Below, one piece after another: positions 27,301 through 39,936 of a stretch of 64,000 nt of DNA. The stretch is from positions 13,362,687-13,426,686 of the forward strand of contig NW_025062475.1 in the NCBI RefSeq assembly GCF_000002995.4, written 5' to 3'. The notes under the pieces were generated by a model. That model made no database searches and had not been told where the DNA came from. It saw only the letters and a list, made by a program, of their open reading frames with translations. Each line of letters starts with the position of its first letter. The first letter of the stretch is position 1. A program made the position numbers and the translations under genes. The DNA is from Brugia malayi. Lineage: Eukaryota; Nematoda; Chromadorea; Rhabditida; Onchocercidae.

Positions 27301-30300
27301 TGTGATAATTGATTTGATAAAAAAATTCCTTTGATGAATTTTCTTCGATGATAATTTCATAATTAAAATGAAACTATTCTTTATTCGATTAATTATATTA
27401 ATTAACTGTTCAATTTAAGTAGTTTATAAAAATTATAAGGTTAGCAGGTTGAATTTAATTAATTAATTAACTAATTAAATGATGAAATCGAATTTAATTA
27501 ACTAATTAATTAATTAATTAACTAATTAAATGATGAAATCGAATTTAATTAACTAATTAATTAAATACTGTAGCTAATTAACTGAATAAAATTAAATATA
27601 TTTTAACATAAAAATTAATTCCGTTCATTTATGCCTACCATATACTTTATTATCATTTATTTCAAAAAAAAAAAAAAGAAAAGAAAAACATTTTATTAAT
27701 TAATTTGCACTTTGCATCTACCAATGTTTAACTTTAACTTAGTACTTCATTAAGAGTTATAAAAAAGAATTATATAAAAAAAATTGAGTAATAATTATTA
27801 CTATAATATTGTTTTCAATTCTAATTTGAAGAAATGTATGATTTAAACGACTTTATGATCAATAATTATCAAACAAATTATCATCAATTATTAATCATTA
27901 AAATTTCATTCAAAATTTTGAAAAAAGTGAAGAAGACGAAAAAAAAAAAAAAAAAAAGATTGAAAAGAATTCATCGCATATGAATTATTTAATTTAATTT
28001 AATTTTATTAATTTAATCAAAATAAACAAGATTAACTTAAAAATTAAAAATTAATTATTTATTAAAAAAATTTAATAATTACCTTTTAATTCATGATCAA
28101 TTCTTATTCGAGTTATAGCATTTGGTGAATAATCCAACAAACGATTGAGAAATTTTAAGCATATGCATATGATCTGTGCTCTTTCAGTTTGTTGAAGTTC
28201 ACTTGAAATTGGTTCCAAACAATAATTTGCACCAATTAAATCCTAAATATTTCCTAGAATTTATGATCAATGATTTTAATCGAATTTTGTGATAATATTT
28301 AAGTTCAAATTTGCTGAAAGAAACAAAAAAAAATATATGTAAATTTAGTTTTGTTTTGTGAAATTAAAATTTTTGTAACATTTTGCTGTTTTTTTTTTTT
28401 TAACTAAATATAAAAATGTAGAAGAAATTGTGCGTTTTAGAAAAGCTAACAAAGCTAAAATTCAATTGCTTTCAATTTTTTTTTTTTTTTTTTTTTTGAA
28501 ATTTTTGAGAAAATATGTTAAAAATGATAAATTGATAATCTTATACTTTAATTATGTTTGATAAGCTATCAATAATGTTTATTATCGCATTTTGATTTAT
28601 TTATTTGAATTTATCATCAATGAGAATTTTGAATGATTTTTCATCTTTTTGTTTTTTAAATTAAATGATTGTTTTTAATAATTAAAGTAAAATGCTTTAC
28701 CACTAGAATGCTAAATATTTGCTAGAATTTAGATAACCAAACTGAAATAAAATCAAACTGAGATGAAATCAAACTGAAATAAAATCAAACTGAAATGAAA
28801 TCAAACTGAAATAAAATCAAACTGAAATGAAATCAAACTGAAATAAAATCAAACTGAAATGAAATCAAACTGAAATAAAATCAAACTGAAATGAAATCAA
28901 ACTGAAATAAAATCAAACTGAAATGAAATCAAACTGAAATAAAATCAAACTGAAATGAAAACAAACTGAAATAAAATCAAACTGAAATGAAATCAAACTG
29001 AAATAAAATCAAACTGAAATGAAATCAAACTGAAATAAAATCAAACTGAAATGAAAACAAACTGAAATAAAATCAAACTGAAATAAAATCAAACTGAAAT
29101 GAAAACAAACTGAAATGAAATCAAACTGAAATAAAATCAAACTGAAATGAAATCAAACTGAAATGAAAACAAACTGAAATAAAATCAAACTGAAATGAAA
29201 TCAAACTGAAATGAAATCAAACTGAAATGAAATCAAACTGAAATAAAATCAAACTGAAATGAAATCAAACTGAAATAAAATCAAACTGAAATGAAATCAA
29301 ACTGAAATAAAATCAAACTGAAATGAAAACAAACTGAAATAAAATCAAACTGAAATAAAATCAAACTGAAATGAAATCAAACTGAAATGAAATCAAACTG
29401 AAATGAAATCAAACTGAAATGAAATCAAACTGAAATAAAATCAAACTGAAATGAAAACAAACTGAAATAAAATCAAACTGAAATAAAATCAAACTGAAAT
29501 AAAATCAAACTGAAATGAAAACAAACTGAAATGAAATGAAATCAAACTGAAATAAAATCAAACTGAAATGAAAATCAAACTGAAATGAAATCAAACTGAA
29601 ATGAAATCAAACTGAAATAAAATCAAACTGAAATGAAATCAAACTGAAATAAAATCAAACTGAAATGAAATCAAACTGAAATAAAATCAAACTGAAATGA
29701 AATCAAACTGAAATAAAATCAAACTGAAATAAAATCAAACTGAAATAAAATCAAACTGAAATGAAATCAAACTGAAATGAAATCAAACTGAAATAAAATC
29801 AAACTGAAATGAAAACAAACTGAAATAAAATCAAACTGAAATGAAATCAAACTGAAATGAAATCAAACTGAAATGAAATCAAACTGAAATAAAATCAAAC
29901 TGAAATGAAAACAAACTGAAATAAAATCAAACTGAAATGAAATCAAACTGAAATGAAATCAAACTGAAATAAAATCAAACTGAAATGAAATCAAACTGAA
30001 ATGAAATCAAACTGAAATGAAATCAAACTGAAATGAAATCAAACTGAAATAAAATCAAACTGAAATGAAATCAAACTGAAATGAAATCAAACTGAAATAA
30101 AATCAAACTGAAATAAAATCAAACTGAAATGAAATCAAACTGAAATAAAATCAAACTGAAATGAAATCAAACTGAAATGAAATCAAACCTGCCAACATGA
30201 AAGGCATTCGATTGCAAGTTCAAAACCATTTTTACTTTGAATTAATCGATTTAATAAATCAACTATTCCAACTGTATCAGTTCCTAAAATCAAAATATTT

Positions 30301-32455
30301 TCATTATACAAAAGGAAAAAAGTAAATAAATAAAAATATTTAATAATTTATAAATAAAAAATTTTTGAAACAAATCATAGAAAAATAAGAAAATTCTGCA
30401 AAATATATATATATATATATATCAATAATTTTAGTTTATTTTAAATTTTCATTTACTAATTCAAAAAAAAAAATAAATTTATCAAATGAATTAGATAATG
30501 CAATTGAAGCAATCAGCTAAATGTTTAATTAATTTTCATTTTTAAAAACGCTAATTATTACTTAATGATTCATTTCTATCTGAAATTGATTTTTTATCAA
30601 TTTTTACGAGAAATTTTATCACTGATAACTAATATAATAATTTAAATAACTAATATAATAATTTAATATTATACTGTAACAATGAGAAATTTTTGTGACA
30701 AAATTTTATTCTTTTTTATTTTAACGCATTTGATTAATTTTTAAAATGCTATGATACAAAAAAAAAAAAAAAAAAAAAAGGCAATGGACAATGAAATTAC
30801 AAGAAATTATGTTAAAAATTCAATTGTAGGTTAATCAGTGTACCTTTGAAAATAAACAATGAATTTTTATTTTTTAAAAATGTGTATTTACTTCTAAATA
30901 TTTAAATTAATAAATCAAATTTGTTGAAATTTGATAAAGTTTATCAATAACTCGCTATTTGATCATAATTAATTAATCTTTTATCACAAAAATACGAATA
31001 TTTCAGTATGCAAATATATATATATATTTTTTTAAATTATATAAAATGAATGAATAACACATTTTAAACTATTGTACTTTACATCCTTAATTTATTTGAT
31101 AAATATTAAATGTGAAAAAAAGAAAAAAAAAGTTTACAAATGATTGTTTAACAAACTGCCAACAAATTATATTTAAAAAAAAATTCATTTTTCTTTTTTT
31201 TTTTTATGTTTTACATTTGTTGAAGAGATAATTTGTTATGTACAATTTTACATTTTATTTCCTTTCTTACTTTTCTTTACTTTCTTTTTTTTTTTTTTTT
31301 TTTTTTTGTAAACTTAATAGTTTGGTATAATTATTTTGTAAATGTAAATTATTAGATATAAAAAAAAGAAAAAGGAAAAACATTTCTTCCTATTAACAAA
31401 AATATCAAAATAACAGAATTTACTAATTATATACCTAAAAAAATGAAAAAAAAAAAAAAATTAATAAGAAAGAAATAAACACATAAACAATAAATAAATA
31501 AATAAATAATCAATAAGCATTTTGTTTTCTTTTTAATTGATTATTAATATCTTTTTTAGTAATTTTTTTTTTTACTAAATAATTAAAAATTTTGTTTTTT
31601 AATTAAATGATCAGGAAAAATTCTATTTTTTTATGAATTAGCAATAAATTTTTTAATATTTTTTATTAATTAATTAAATATTCTGTTTTTTTATTAATTA
31701 ATTAAATATTCTGTTTTTTTATTCATTATTTTTTTATTTTACGAATTTTTTAATGAACCAAATAGTGTTTTGGGGTTTATAAATTTTTTATTTTAAAATA
31801 ATCAGTTGGAACTGTTTAACAGTATTCAAATCTAGGGATCATTCATAGAACAAATTCTTAAAAAAGTACCTTTGATAAACTGATCAATTATCAATGATAA
31901 TAAAATGATTATAAAATTCGTAATAAAAAATTTTTTCCTCACTAATTTAAAAAAATTAAAACACTAAAAACCATAAATATTATAAGATTAAAAGTATACC
32001 ATAAATTAATGAATGCTCAATTTTTTTTTATTTAATTTTAATAAATGTATAATTTCTCTTTAAAAAAATTAATTTAGAATAAATATTCAAATCCAAATTA
32101 TTATTACTATTATTTTAATTAAAGATTATTATTTTAACCAAAGTTTTTCTTTTTCATTGAAATAAGTAAATGAAAAAAGTAAAAAAAATTTTTTTTTGAA
32201 ATTATTTTTTTGCTTGATTTCATATATTTTATTAAAAATTTTAAAATATATTTCCAATATTTTGAAATAACTCTTTATTTCAACAAAGAAAAAAAAAAAA
32301 AACTTTAGTTAAGTTAGTTTTTTTTTTTTTTTTTTATAAAATGAAATGAAAATGAAAGTAAAAATACCATAAAGATATTGTGTGAAATATTTTCCAGGAC
32401 AGCGTTGAATTTCCTCCAACAATAAACTATCATTCAATTTCTCTTCTTCATTCAT
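5166..32455 (-). CDS. inverted-type formin (FHDC1/INF-like), 22 exons, 1353 aa
   Basis: Formins nucleate and elongate unbranched actin filaments in the cytoplasm. Exons, 5' to 3': 32455-32368, 30283-30189, 28242-28083, 23104-23071, 15128-15022, 14852-14713, 13808-13677, 13378-13306, 12668-12355, 11994-11928, 11450-11277, 11010-10910, 10633-10447, 10101-9923, 9580-9519, 9245-9122, 8705-8541, 8096-7921, 7541-7394, 7218-7075, 6935-6875, 6496-5166. Every junction keeps frame. Residues 1-190 are helical and GBD/FH3-like; 206-276 include an acidic linker; FH1 is 294-323; FH2 is about 370-734; the tail is 735-1353. The conserved FH2 isoleucine (I377, in WTKIP) and lysine (K592, in GFKL) are present. 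GNAAGFK with LLHFIAM resembles FHDC1 and INF2 more than Dia, DAAM or FHOD; C. elegans INFT/EXC-6 proteins are likely relatives. The ATG at 32455 is the first in its exon; extra 5' exons cannot be excluded. Intron 9 has a GC donor. Confidence 0.92.
11020..11284. repeat. tandem duplication of about 131 bp in a formin intron
   Basis: The segment starting ACATCCTATCTTATTTTA at 11021 recurs at 11152, and both copies end in AAATTACCTTCTTT. They differ mainly in poly-A length and a few substitutions. On the coding strand the second copy (plus coordinates) contains the true donor of exon 11 (GAAG|GTAATTTA at 11277/11276), so the first copy carries a duplicate decoy donor about 134 bases into the intron. 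Confidence 0.9.
12541..12600. repeat. GGT/GGC trinucleotide tract encoding the FH1 polyproline
   Basis: On the minus strand this reads CCA/CCG codons, giving 20 prolines in frame. It is coding sequence of the formin; the poly-Gly plus-strand frame is its shadow. Confidence 0.9.
15231..15375. repeat. (AAT)n-rich simple repeat in formin intron 4
   Basis: Interrupted AAT/ATA triplets over about 140 bases. They create opposing Asn-rich and Leu-rich open frames with no other coding support. Confidence 0.8.
18287..18316. repeat. (GA)n microsatellite
   Basis: About 14 GA units within formin intron 4. Similar GA or CT tracts occur at about 18787-18801, 25933-25953, 34747-34762, 35803-35815, 36270-36291, 39629-39667 and 62499-62516. 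Confidence 0.85.
20061..20369. repeat. 39-bp tandem array, 8 copies
   Basis: The unit starts ATCACACTAATATATTTATT and ends in TATAAATTT. Copies vary from about 37 to 40 bp by small A/T indels. It lies in formin intron 4. No coding periodicity. Confidence 0.9.
23105..28082 (-). other. formin intron 3, about 5 kb
   Basis: AT-rich intron between exon 28242-28083 and the 34-nt exon 23104-23071. It contains a 13-nt exon-like piece at 25126-25138, an AG|GT juxtaposition at 26583/26582, a (GA)n tract near 25933 and a short duplicated block rich in TTAATTAACTAATTAA at about 27452-27565. Nothing else recognisable. Confidence 0.7.
27452..27565. repeat. short direct repeats of an AATTAACTAATTAA block
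   Basis: Two to three copies of a segment joining AATGATGAAATCGAATTTAA to TTAATTAACTAATTAA lie head to tail in formin intron 3. The inner motif is near-palindromic. Confidence 0.75.
28737..30188. repeat. 16-bp minisatellite, about 90 copies, in formin intron 2
   Basis: The plus-strand unit is ATCAAACTGAAATRAA; R alternates A/G over much of the array, giving a partial 32-bp register, and a third variant has AACAAACTG. The unit is almost strictly 16 bp, with small insertions near 29531 and 29572. On the transcribed (minus) strand each unit reads TTTCAGTTTGATTTYA, which contains a nematode acceptor consensus TTTCAG and the same GTTTGA that forms the real donor of exon 2 (CAG|GTTTGA at 30189/30188). 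The array starts exactly at that donor. At 16 bp it cannot keep a reading frame. Confidence 0.96.
30404..30421. repeat. (AT)n microsatellite
   Basis: About nine AT units in formin intron 1. Confidence 0.8.
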
Positions 32456-35400
32456 TTTTTTTTTTTTTTACAAATTTCAAAAACAGAATATTTCTTTTAG
32501 AAAAAGCATACACTCTTCTTTTAATTGAGATAAAATTAGTAAATATTTCTTTACAGTTAGTTAAAATAATTTACTTTATATTAATTAGTAAATATCGTAA
32601 GCTACATTTGTGCTTATTATTATTATACAATAATTGTGGTAACAATAATATAGTAGCAGTAGCAGTAATAGTAGTAGTATTAGTAGTAGTTATTGTTGTT
32701 GTTAATATTATTATTGTTGTTATTATTGCGGTTGTTGTTTTCGTTGTCGCTGCTGTTGTTATCGTTGTTGTTGTTGTTGTTGTTGTCGTTGTCGCTGCTT
32801 TTGTTATCGTTGTTTTGTCGTCGCCGCTGTTGTGTTGTTGTTGTTGTTGCCACTGTTTATTTGTAAACAGTAACCAGCTGCTATAAATAATGACAGTTTT
32901 TTTTTTTTTTTTATTTTTAAATGTGCGACAAAATTAGTTTTTCCATTGCGGTAAAATATATTAAATAACTTTTCCATTTCTTTTATGCTTTTTATGCTGC
33001 CGCACCTGTCTTTTCTTTAAAAAAAAAAGAAAATAAAAATAAGAGAAAGGACAATAATAGCATTAAGAAATTTTCCGATAAAATGAAAACGAAGAAAAAA
33101 GAAAGAAAAAAAAAAAAAAACTCTCATTACAAATATTATTCCACCAATTTCTCTCTTTTTTTTTCAAAAAATATCACATTTTCGAAAATTAATTTTAACT
33201 TGAAATTAGCTTTTAACAAAAATAAACATAAAAGACAAATATGTACAAATAATTTTAAATTATAAATTGTGCATTTTGGTTAGTTTATTAGAAAACGGTA
33301 CAATGTTCCACCAATAAGATCAAAAAAAATAAAAATAAAAAAACAAAAAAAAGAAAAATGAAAGAAAAAAAAAAAAACATCCGATTATTATTAAAGTGTT
33401 ATTCAGAGAGATAAAATAAAGAAATTTTTTCTATTTAGTTTATTACAACAAAAATTTTATTTTACATTTTATTTTTGTCAGAATTAATGATTTTATAATT
33501 TTTAATTAAATTATAAATTATATTTTAAATTAAAACATTCATTATAATTTTTAATAATTGAAAAATTGAAATTTTTAATAATTTATTATAATTTTTAATA
33601 ATTAAGTTCAATTTAATAATTTCAAAAAGTGTGAGTTTAGATTTAATTATAAAATTATTTATAATAATTAGAAATAATATTATTAATTGGAGTATTTAAT
33701 TGTGAAATAAAATTAAATGCATTATGAAATAAAAAAATGAAATGTTGAAAGTAAGTTCAATTTAATAATTTGAAAGTGTGAATTTAGGTTTAAATTATTT
33801 ATGATAATTAGAAATAATATTAATTTAATAATAATTAATAAATATATTGTAAATAAATATAAAGAATATTTAATTATGGAATAAAATTAAATAAATTATC
33901 AAATAATGAAATGAAATGAAACAAATTTGTAAAACGAAATTATTCAATAACAGTTATCAAAGTTATACACTGATAAACAAAACTGATAAATGATAAATAG
34001 TGCAACAGTAAAATATATCAAAAACTGAAAAGCACAAATAAGCAATTTGTTTTTAAAAAAAAAAAAAAAAAAGAAAAAAATGGAAATAAATGAGAGTTTC
34101 TCGTCAAATAGGCACCATTGGTCATTCATTTTATCGCATTGCTTCATTTGATGACTGATTGTATAAGTAGGCGGTATTTGATCAAATAAAAAAGAAAATT
34201 AATAAAAATATTTTAAAAATATTTTCTAATTTCAATCAGTGTTTTTTTTAATTTTCAATCAAACAATTATTATTGTTTTTTTGCATCAATTTTATTTACT
34301 ATTAAATTATTTTCAAATTAAATCAGTAAATAAAAAATTTGCATTAGTTACAAGTGATAGAAACGATCAATCATATAAATTAATTAAATTAATTTAGCGG
34401 AAAATTATTTCAAAAAGATATTTGCATACTATTTGGCATATTTCATTTATTTGTTGAAAGAAATTTTAACTTAATAAATAGCATAACTTTGAAGTTTTAA
34501 GAAGTTTCAAATAATGTTTAAAAATCGTTGTAACAAATTTAATTATTTTGAAGTAAAGTATGCAAAAATTAGATTTTGGAAAATAAGAATGAATAAAATG
34601 AGAACTGAAGCATAGAAGAAATTATTTTAATAATTCTGTATGATAACAAAAATGATTATTAAGTAAAAAAAAGTTAAAATTTGAAATATTGTTTTTTTTT
34701 TAGGTTCTAAATAGGATTTTAAATAAATGCGCATTTAATAATTTAAAAAGAGAGAGAGAGAGTGAAGTCAGTTATCCGAGATATTATTAATTAATTTAAC
34801 ATATCGTTCATTTGCTTAAATATGGCACAAAAGCGCATTTGTCTCGTTTTTTTTTTTTTTTTTAATACTTCACTATTTTTATTTAAATTGCTCACCGATG
34901 CATTTTTTAAAATTATATTCTAAACCAAATGATAATGTGTACATTTCAATGGCTTTATAACATAGTGCCAATAATATATTAGCATTTTATGACAAAAGCG
35001 CTCAAAAAAAAAAATAAAAAAAAAAAAAAAACCATCCACCATTTTTACGGATAATTTTTAGTTTAAAGTTTAAAATGCATACATAACATAGTGATTCCAT
35101 CGAATGTAAATTAAAATTTTTGCTGTAAAAATGCAATTAATTTTAATTTTTAGGATATTTTTATATCAATTTTACTAAATTTAATAAATTAAATTCAAAT
35201 TAAAATATGTTGCAAAAGTCAAAATTAAATCAAAATTGCATTTCAGTTTTGATAAATAAATTTTAATTTAAATAAAGAAATTCGATTATTTATATTTCTT
35301 GTTATTATGACATTTTTCATTAATTTTCTTTCAATTATTTCATTTATTTCAATTTCTTTTGTTTTTTTTGCCAATAATATTACTTTAATTTGTCAACAAA

Positions 35401-37276
35401 ATTTCTTTCTTTTTTTTTTCTCATCAGTAATTTTTTAATTTTGATATTCATTTTGAAATATTCAATGGTACTTAAATTCTGAATTACCACTTATCAAAAA
35501 TTTCCCATCTCGTTTTTGTTTTTGTTTTTTTTTTTTCAGATACTTGAAATTTTAATTAAAATAATAAATAAAAACAAGAAAAAAACAATAAATAATAATA
35601 CACATTTAATCAAGAAATTAAGCACAGATGGCAATATTATTAATTAAGGAAAAAATTCAAATAATAATTTAAATTAATAAATAAAATAAAACAATCAAAT
35701 TTTTTAATTTTCAAATGAAAAATAAAATTTAACATAGTCTAATAATATAACTATTTATATAGTCAACAAAAAACGAAAAAATAAAAATGTGTAAATGTGA
35801 TGAGAGAGAGAGAGGGAGGGAGGGTCAGAGAGAAAAAGGAAGAAATGAATGGAATAGGAAAATTAGTAACAAAAGTATTTATATAATCATTTTTTTTTTT
35901 TTTTAAAACAAAGATAACAAAGTTTCAAAAAAAAAAACAGAAAGACAAGAAAGAAACATTTTTCACTTTTTTTTTTTTCAATGAAAAAAAAAATTTTTTT
36001 TTTTTTTTATTGTCTAACTTTTATATTTGTAATGGATGCTATTATCAATTATAATGGAATAATTTCAAACTAAAATGATTAGTTAACTAAATGAATGACA
36101 ATTGAAAGAGATCGTTTAAAAGTAAAGCAAAGCATTTTGTGATTTATAACTTTCTTTTCTCTTTAAATTTTCCAAATGGCGCAAAATGTTTCGTACAACA
36201 AAAAAAAAAAAAAAAAAAAAAGAAAATATAAAATCTCACTACTTAGTACCAGTTGCACTTTTTTTTTTCCTCTCTCTCTCTCTCTCTCTCTAAAGTATTA
36301 GCTTTTATTAGTTTTATTGATTTGCTTGAATTTATTGCTATAATTTTGGCGCAAATGGATTTTGCAAATTTATCAAATTTAAATTAATACTGGTATATAT
36401 GATAGATTAATGTATATATTTTTAGACGATATTAACGGAAGTATTTTAGTTTTACAAACTGTTTGTTATAAATCATTCAAAAAATTTGAACCATTTTATT
36501 GAAGGATAGCAAAATATTTTTGCGCCAAACAATTTTGCACTTTATTTGTTAGCAAAATGAAATTTAATTTTAAGTATTAAATATTTCTATTTGATATTTC
36601 ACTCTTTTCTTTACTAACAAAATTTGCAACTTTTTTTTTTTTTCCATCGTTTTTAACTGATCCTAAAATTAATGATTGTAAAATTAAAAGTTTTCAAAAA
36701 AGTGATAATAATTAGGATGGGTTGAAAAAAAAAAAATAATATTTGACAATTCCTAGATATTAAGGTTAAGCATTCAAATTGAGAAACTTAATTGGTTTGA
36801 AATTTTATTTAATAAATTTTGGATCTTGTTTACAAAAATATTATTTAAAAAAAAATATTTGAGAATTTGCATGAAATTTTAACTTTTTTCGATTAACTTT
36901 TTTTCCTAAATTTTTTTTTAGATTTAAATTAGATATTTTAACTAGACGGAATAATTAATTTAAAAAAAAATGCTTAATATCTTCATCAATAAATTCAATT
37001 AAGCCTATTAAAATATTTGTGGTTTTGAGTAAATGACCAAACTGCATTTTATGACTTATTTGAATAAAATTATAATTTATAAAAAGCAATGATTTGACAC
37101 ACGCATACAACACAATTTTATCTAAAATTATCAAAATTGTTTTAAAAATGATTTTTTTATTAAATTAAATTTTTTTTTAAAAAAAAGAGCAAAAGTTTGC
37201 GAAGATGAAGAAAGAAAGAGAAAGCAAAGCAATTAATGAATAATATTTATCAAATTTAAACAATCCTTCAAATAGT
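32456..37276. other. formin upstream region, no gene seen
   Basis: Very AT-rich sequence with the triplet tract above, poly-A/T runs and CT/GA microsatellites. It presumably contains the formin promoter and perhaps leader exons, but no coding exon with recognisable content was found. Confidence 0.55.
32608..32850. repeat. GTT/GTA/TTA triplet-rich tract upstream of the formin start
   Basis: Interrupted trinucleotide repeats begin about 150 bases 5' of the formin ATG (minus strand reads AAC/CAA-type triplets). The plus-strand poly-Val frame is a product of the repeat. On the minus strand no ATG-initiated frame joins the formin start, so it is probably 5' flank or leader. Confidence 0.75.
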
Positions 37277-37888
37277 ATGACCCATCTGAGGATGAACTTA
37301 TGGTCAGAGTTATTGACCCATCTGAGAATGAACTTATGGTCAGAGTTATTGACCCATCTGAGAATGAACTTATGGTCAGAGTTACTGACCTATCTGAGGA
37401 TGAACTTATGGTCAGAGTTACTGACCCATCTGAGGATGAACTTATGGTCAGAGTTATTGACCCATCTGAGGGTGAACTTATGGTCGGAGTTGTTGACCCA
37501 TCTGAGGATGAACTTATGGTCAGAGTTACTGACCTATCTGAGGATGAACTTATGGTCAGAGTTATTGACCCATCTGAGGATGAACTTATGGTCAGAGTTA
37601 TTGACCCATCTGAGGGTGAACTTATGGTCGGAGTTGTTGACCCATCTGAGGATGAACTTATGGTCAGAGTTATTAACCCATCTGAGGATGAACTTATGGT
37701 CAGAGTTATTGACCCATCTGAGGATGAACTTATGGTCAGAGTTACTGACCTATCTGAGGATGAACTTATGGTCAGAGTTATTGACCCATCTGAGGATGAA
37801 CTTATGGTCAGAGTTATTGACCCATCTGAGGATGAACTTATGGTCAGAGTTATTGACCCATCTGAGAATGAACTTATGGTCAGAGTTA
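37277..37888. repeat. 36-bp tandem array, 17 copies, no indels
   Basis: The unit contains GATGAACTTATGGTCAGAG. All 17 copies are exactly 36 bp and differ only by substitutions (for example GAT/AAT/GGT and ATT/ACT/GTT). Because 36 is a multiple of three, four of six frames stay open: DPSEDELMVRVI and THLRMNLWSELL on plus, and two frames on minus. Copies 4-7 and 8-11 share the same order of variants, so a 144-bp block was duplicated. No gene signals flank it on either strand, so it is called a minisatellite, not a protein. Confidence 0.92.
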
Positions 37889-39629
37889 TTTTCCTATATT
37901 AATAATAAAGCAAATTTTGTTTGTAAAAAATTTTTTCAGGAAACTATAAAGATTAGAATGCATAATCGATCAAACAAACAAATGAATCAATTATTTACTG
38001 TTCTATTAAATAGTTTTAAATTCCGATAGGAAAAAAAAAAGTAACAAAGATTTTCCACTTATACTCAATAATTTCTCTCCTATTTAATATTTAAAATTTA
38101 AAACATTTAAGTTTTATTTTTTGATGGCAAAATTTTTTGATTTCACTTTTTGAAATGTTTAAATAAAAATATTTCATAAATAGCGTTTGAATAAAATGTT
38201 TGCAAAATGTATTTGCCTTTATTTGAGTGCAACAATTTCTTATTTGCTCACATTTACTTATTTGTACAGGTAAAATATATTATTTAGTACTATGAGTTAT
38301 TGTTAATTTAATCAAATAAAAATCAATCAATTATTATCAAATAAACTTTATTTGAAAAAGTACTTCCTTTTTCAACGTATAATTTTCAAACTTTTTAATT
38401 TCAATCAAATAAAAGAAATAATTTAGTATGATAAATTGAAATTTAAAACTAGTTTATTTAATCACCAAATATTCACATATAATAATTTATCTAAATATGT
38501 TTATCTAATAACAAATTATCACTTTAATTTTTCTAATTATTTTTATCTGATAATAAAGTATCACTTAAATATTTATCCGTGAAACAAAAAAAAAGTAAAA
38601 AAAAAGTGATTCAGTTAATAAATTTTAGTTCACGTCTAACGAGAATACACGTGAACGTAACAATAATAAGTAAACAATTGAAAAGAAGCAAATCATTGTT
38701 TAATAAATAGATTGCAATCATCAAAAATTCATACATTATACCCATCTCTCTTTCATATCTCTCTAAAAATCAAAAATTAAACTGTTGAAATGGATGAAAG
38801 AATGGAATTTAATATTTAAAAATATTTTAAGAAAGCTCTACCAATAAAGAAAGTAATGATTAATTAATTAAATATTTGATTAATTAAATGTTCAAAAATA
38901 ATTGTGGTAAATAATAGTTAATGAAAATACAAGCATACTAATTTCTCTAAATTGTACAAAAGAGATTTTTTTTTTTTTTTGAACATTTTAAATTAATTAA
39001 ATAATAAAAAAATTTCAAAGAAAAAGGTAACCACAAAAGGAAAATTAATTTATCATATAATTAATTTTAAATATATAAATAAATTAATTTGCTGACATTA
39101 TGATTGTTTACTTATTAATAATAATAAGTTAATTGTATAGTCAAACTTTACTTTAATCTTACAAATATGTATAAAGTAATAATGACTTAAAGAAATTTAA
39201 TACTTAATTATTGCCAATTATCATCTAATCTATCTTTTAAAATAGATTGAAACTTTAACAATTGATTACTTTTTAAAAAGAATATTGTAACGAAACACTT
39301 TGCTAAGATTATGGTACATTTCAGTTTTTTCAAATTAAAAAATTTCAAATTAGACAATTCGTAATTGATAAAATAACCAAAGGATAGAGTAATTGCAGTA
39401 CCGGAAAAAAATATAATATTGAATAGTCTTTGTAAGATAAAAAATTGAACTTTAAAAAAAAAGAAAAATGATTTGAAATTTGTGGGTATATCGTCAATTC
39501 TTTTTTTTTTTGATTTCATCACTAAGTGGTAGAAATTCATAATTATACCTCAAAAAAGAAATAATCGTAGATAAGAGGTGGAACCATTGAATCACTCAAA
39601 AATTGTCACCTGTTATTGCAGAGCTTTAA

Positions 39630-39664
<35 letters not shown>

Positions 39665-39936
39665 GAGGAAAGAAAAATTTATTATCATCCACAAGCAATT
39701 ATTATTTATATTTTTACAAAGAAAGAAAAGAAGAACGATTCTATGAAGAAATAATTATAAATTCCAAGAAGTAATAATATTTCATTTTTGAATATTTAAA
39801 AAAATAATTTCCTTTGAAGTTGTCGACGAAGTTAAATTAATAATAGAAGTTAGATAAATTCAAATAATATCAGAATGTCTTAGAATGACTAAACAGATTA
39901 AGATAATCTATAGAGTACAAAATTTACCAATTATAG
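37889..39936. other. intergenic, no gene seen
   Basis: AT-rich sequence with a (GA)n tract at 39629-39667 and weak minus-strand open frames (39208-39540) lacking family resemblance. Confidence 0.55.

Noticed and set aside
28737..30188. Possible CRISPR-like array
   Set aside because: Units are contiguous with no spacers, 16 bp long, and sit in an intron of a eukaryotic gene; this is a minisatellite.
32608..32886. 92-residue poly-valine plus-strand frame
   Set aside because: Entirely a GTT/GTA triplet repeat with no other coding evidence.
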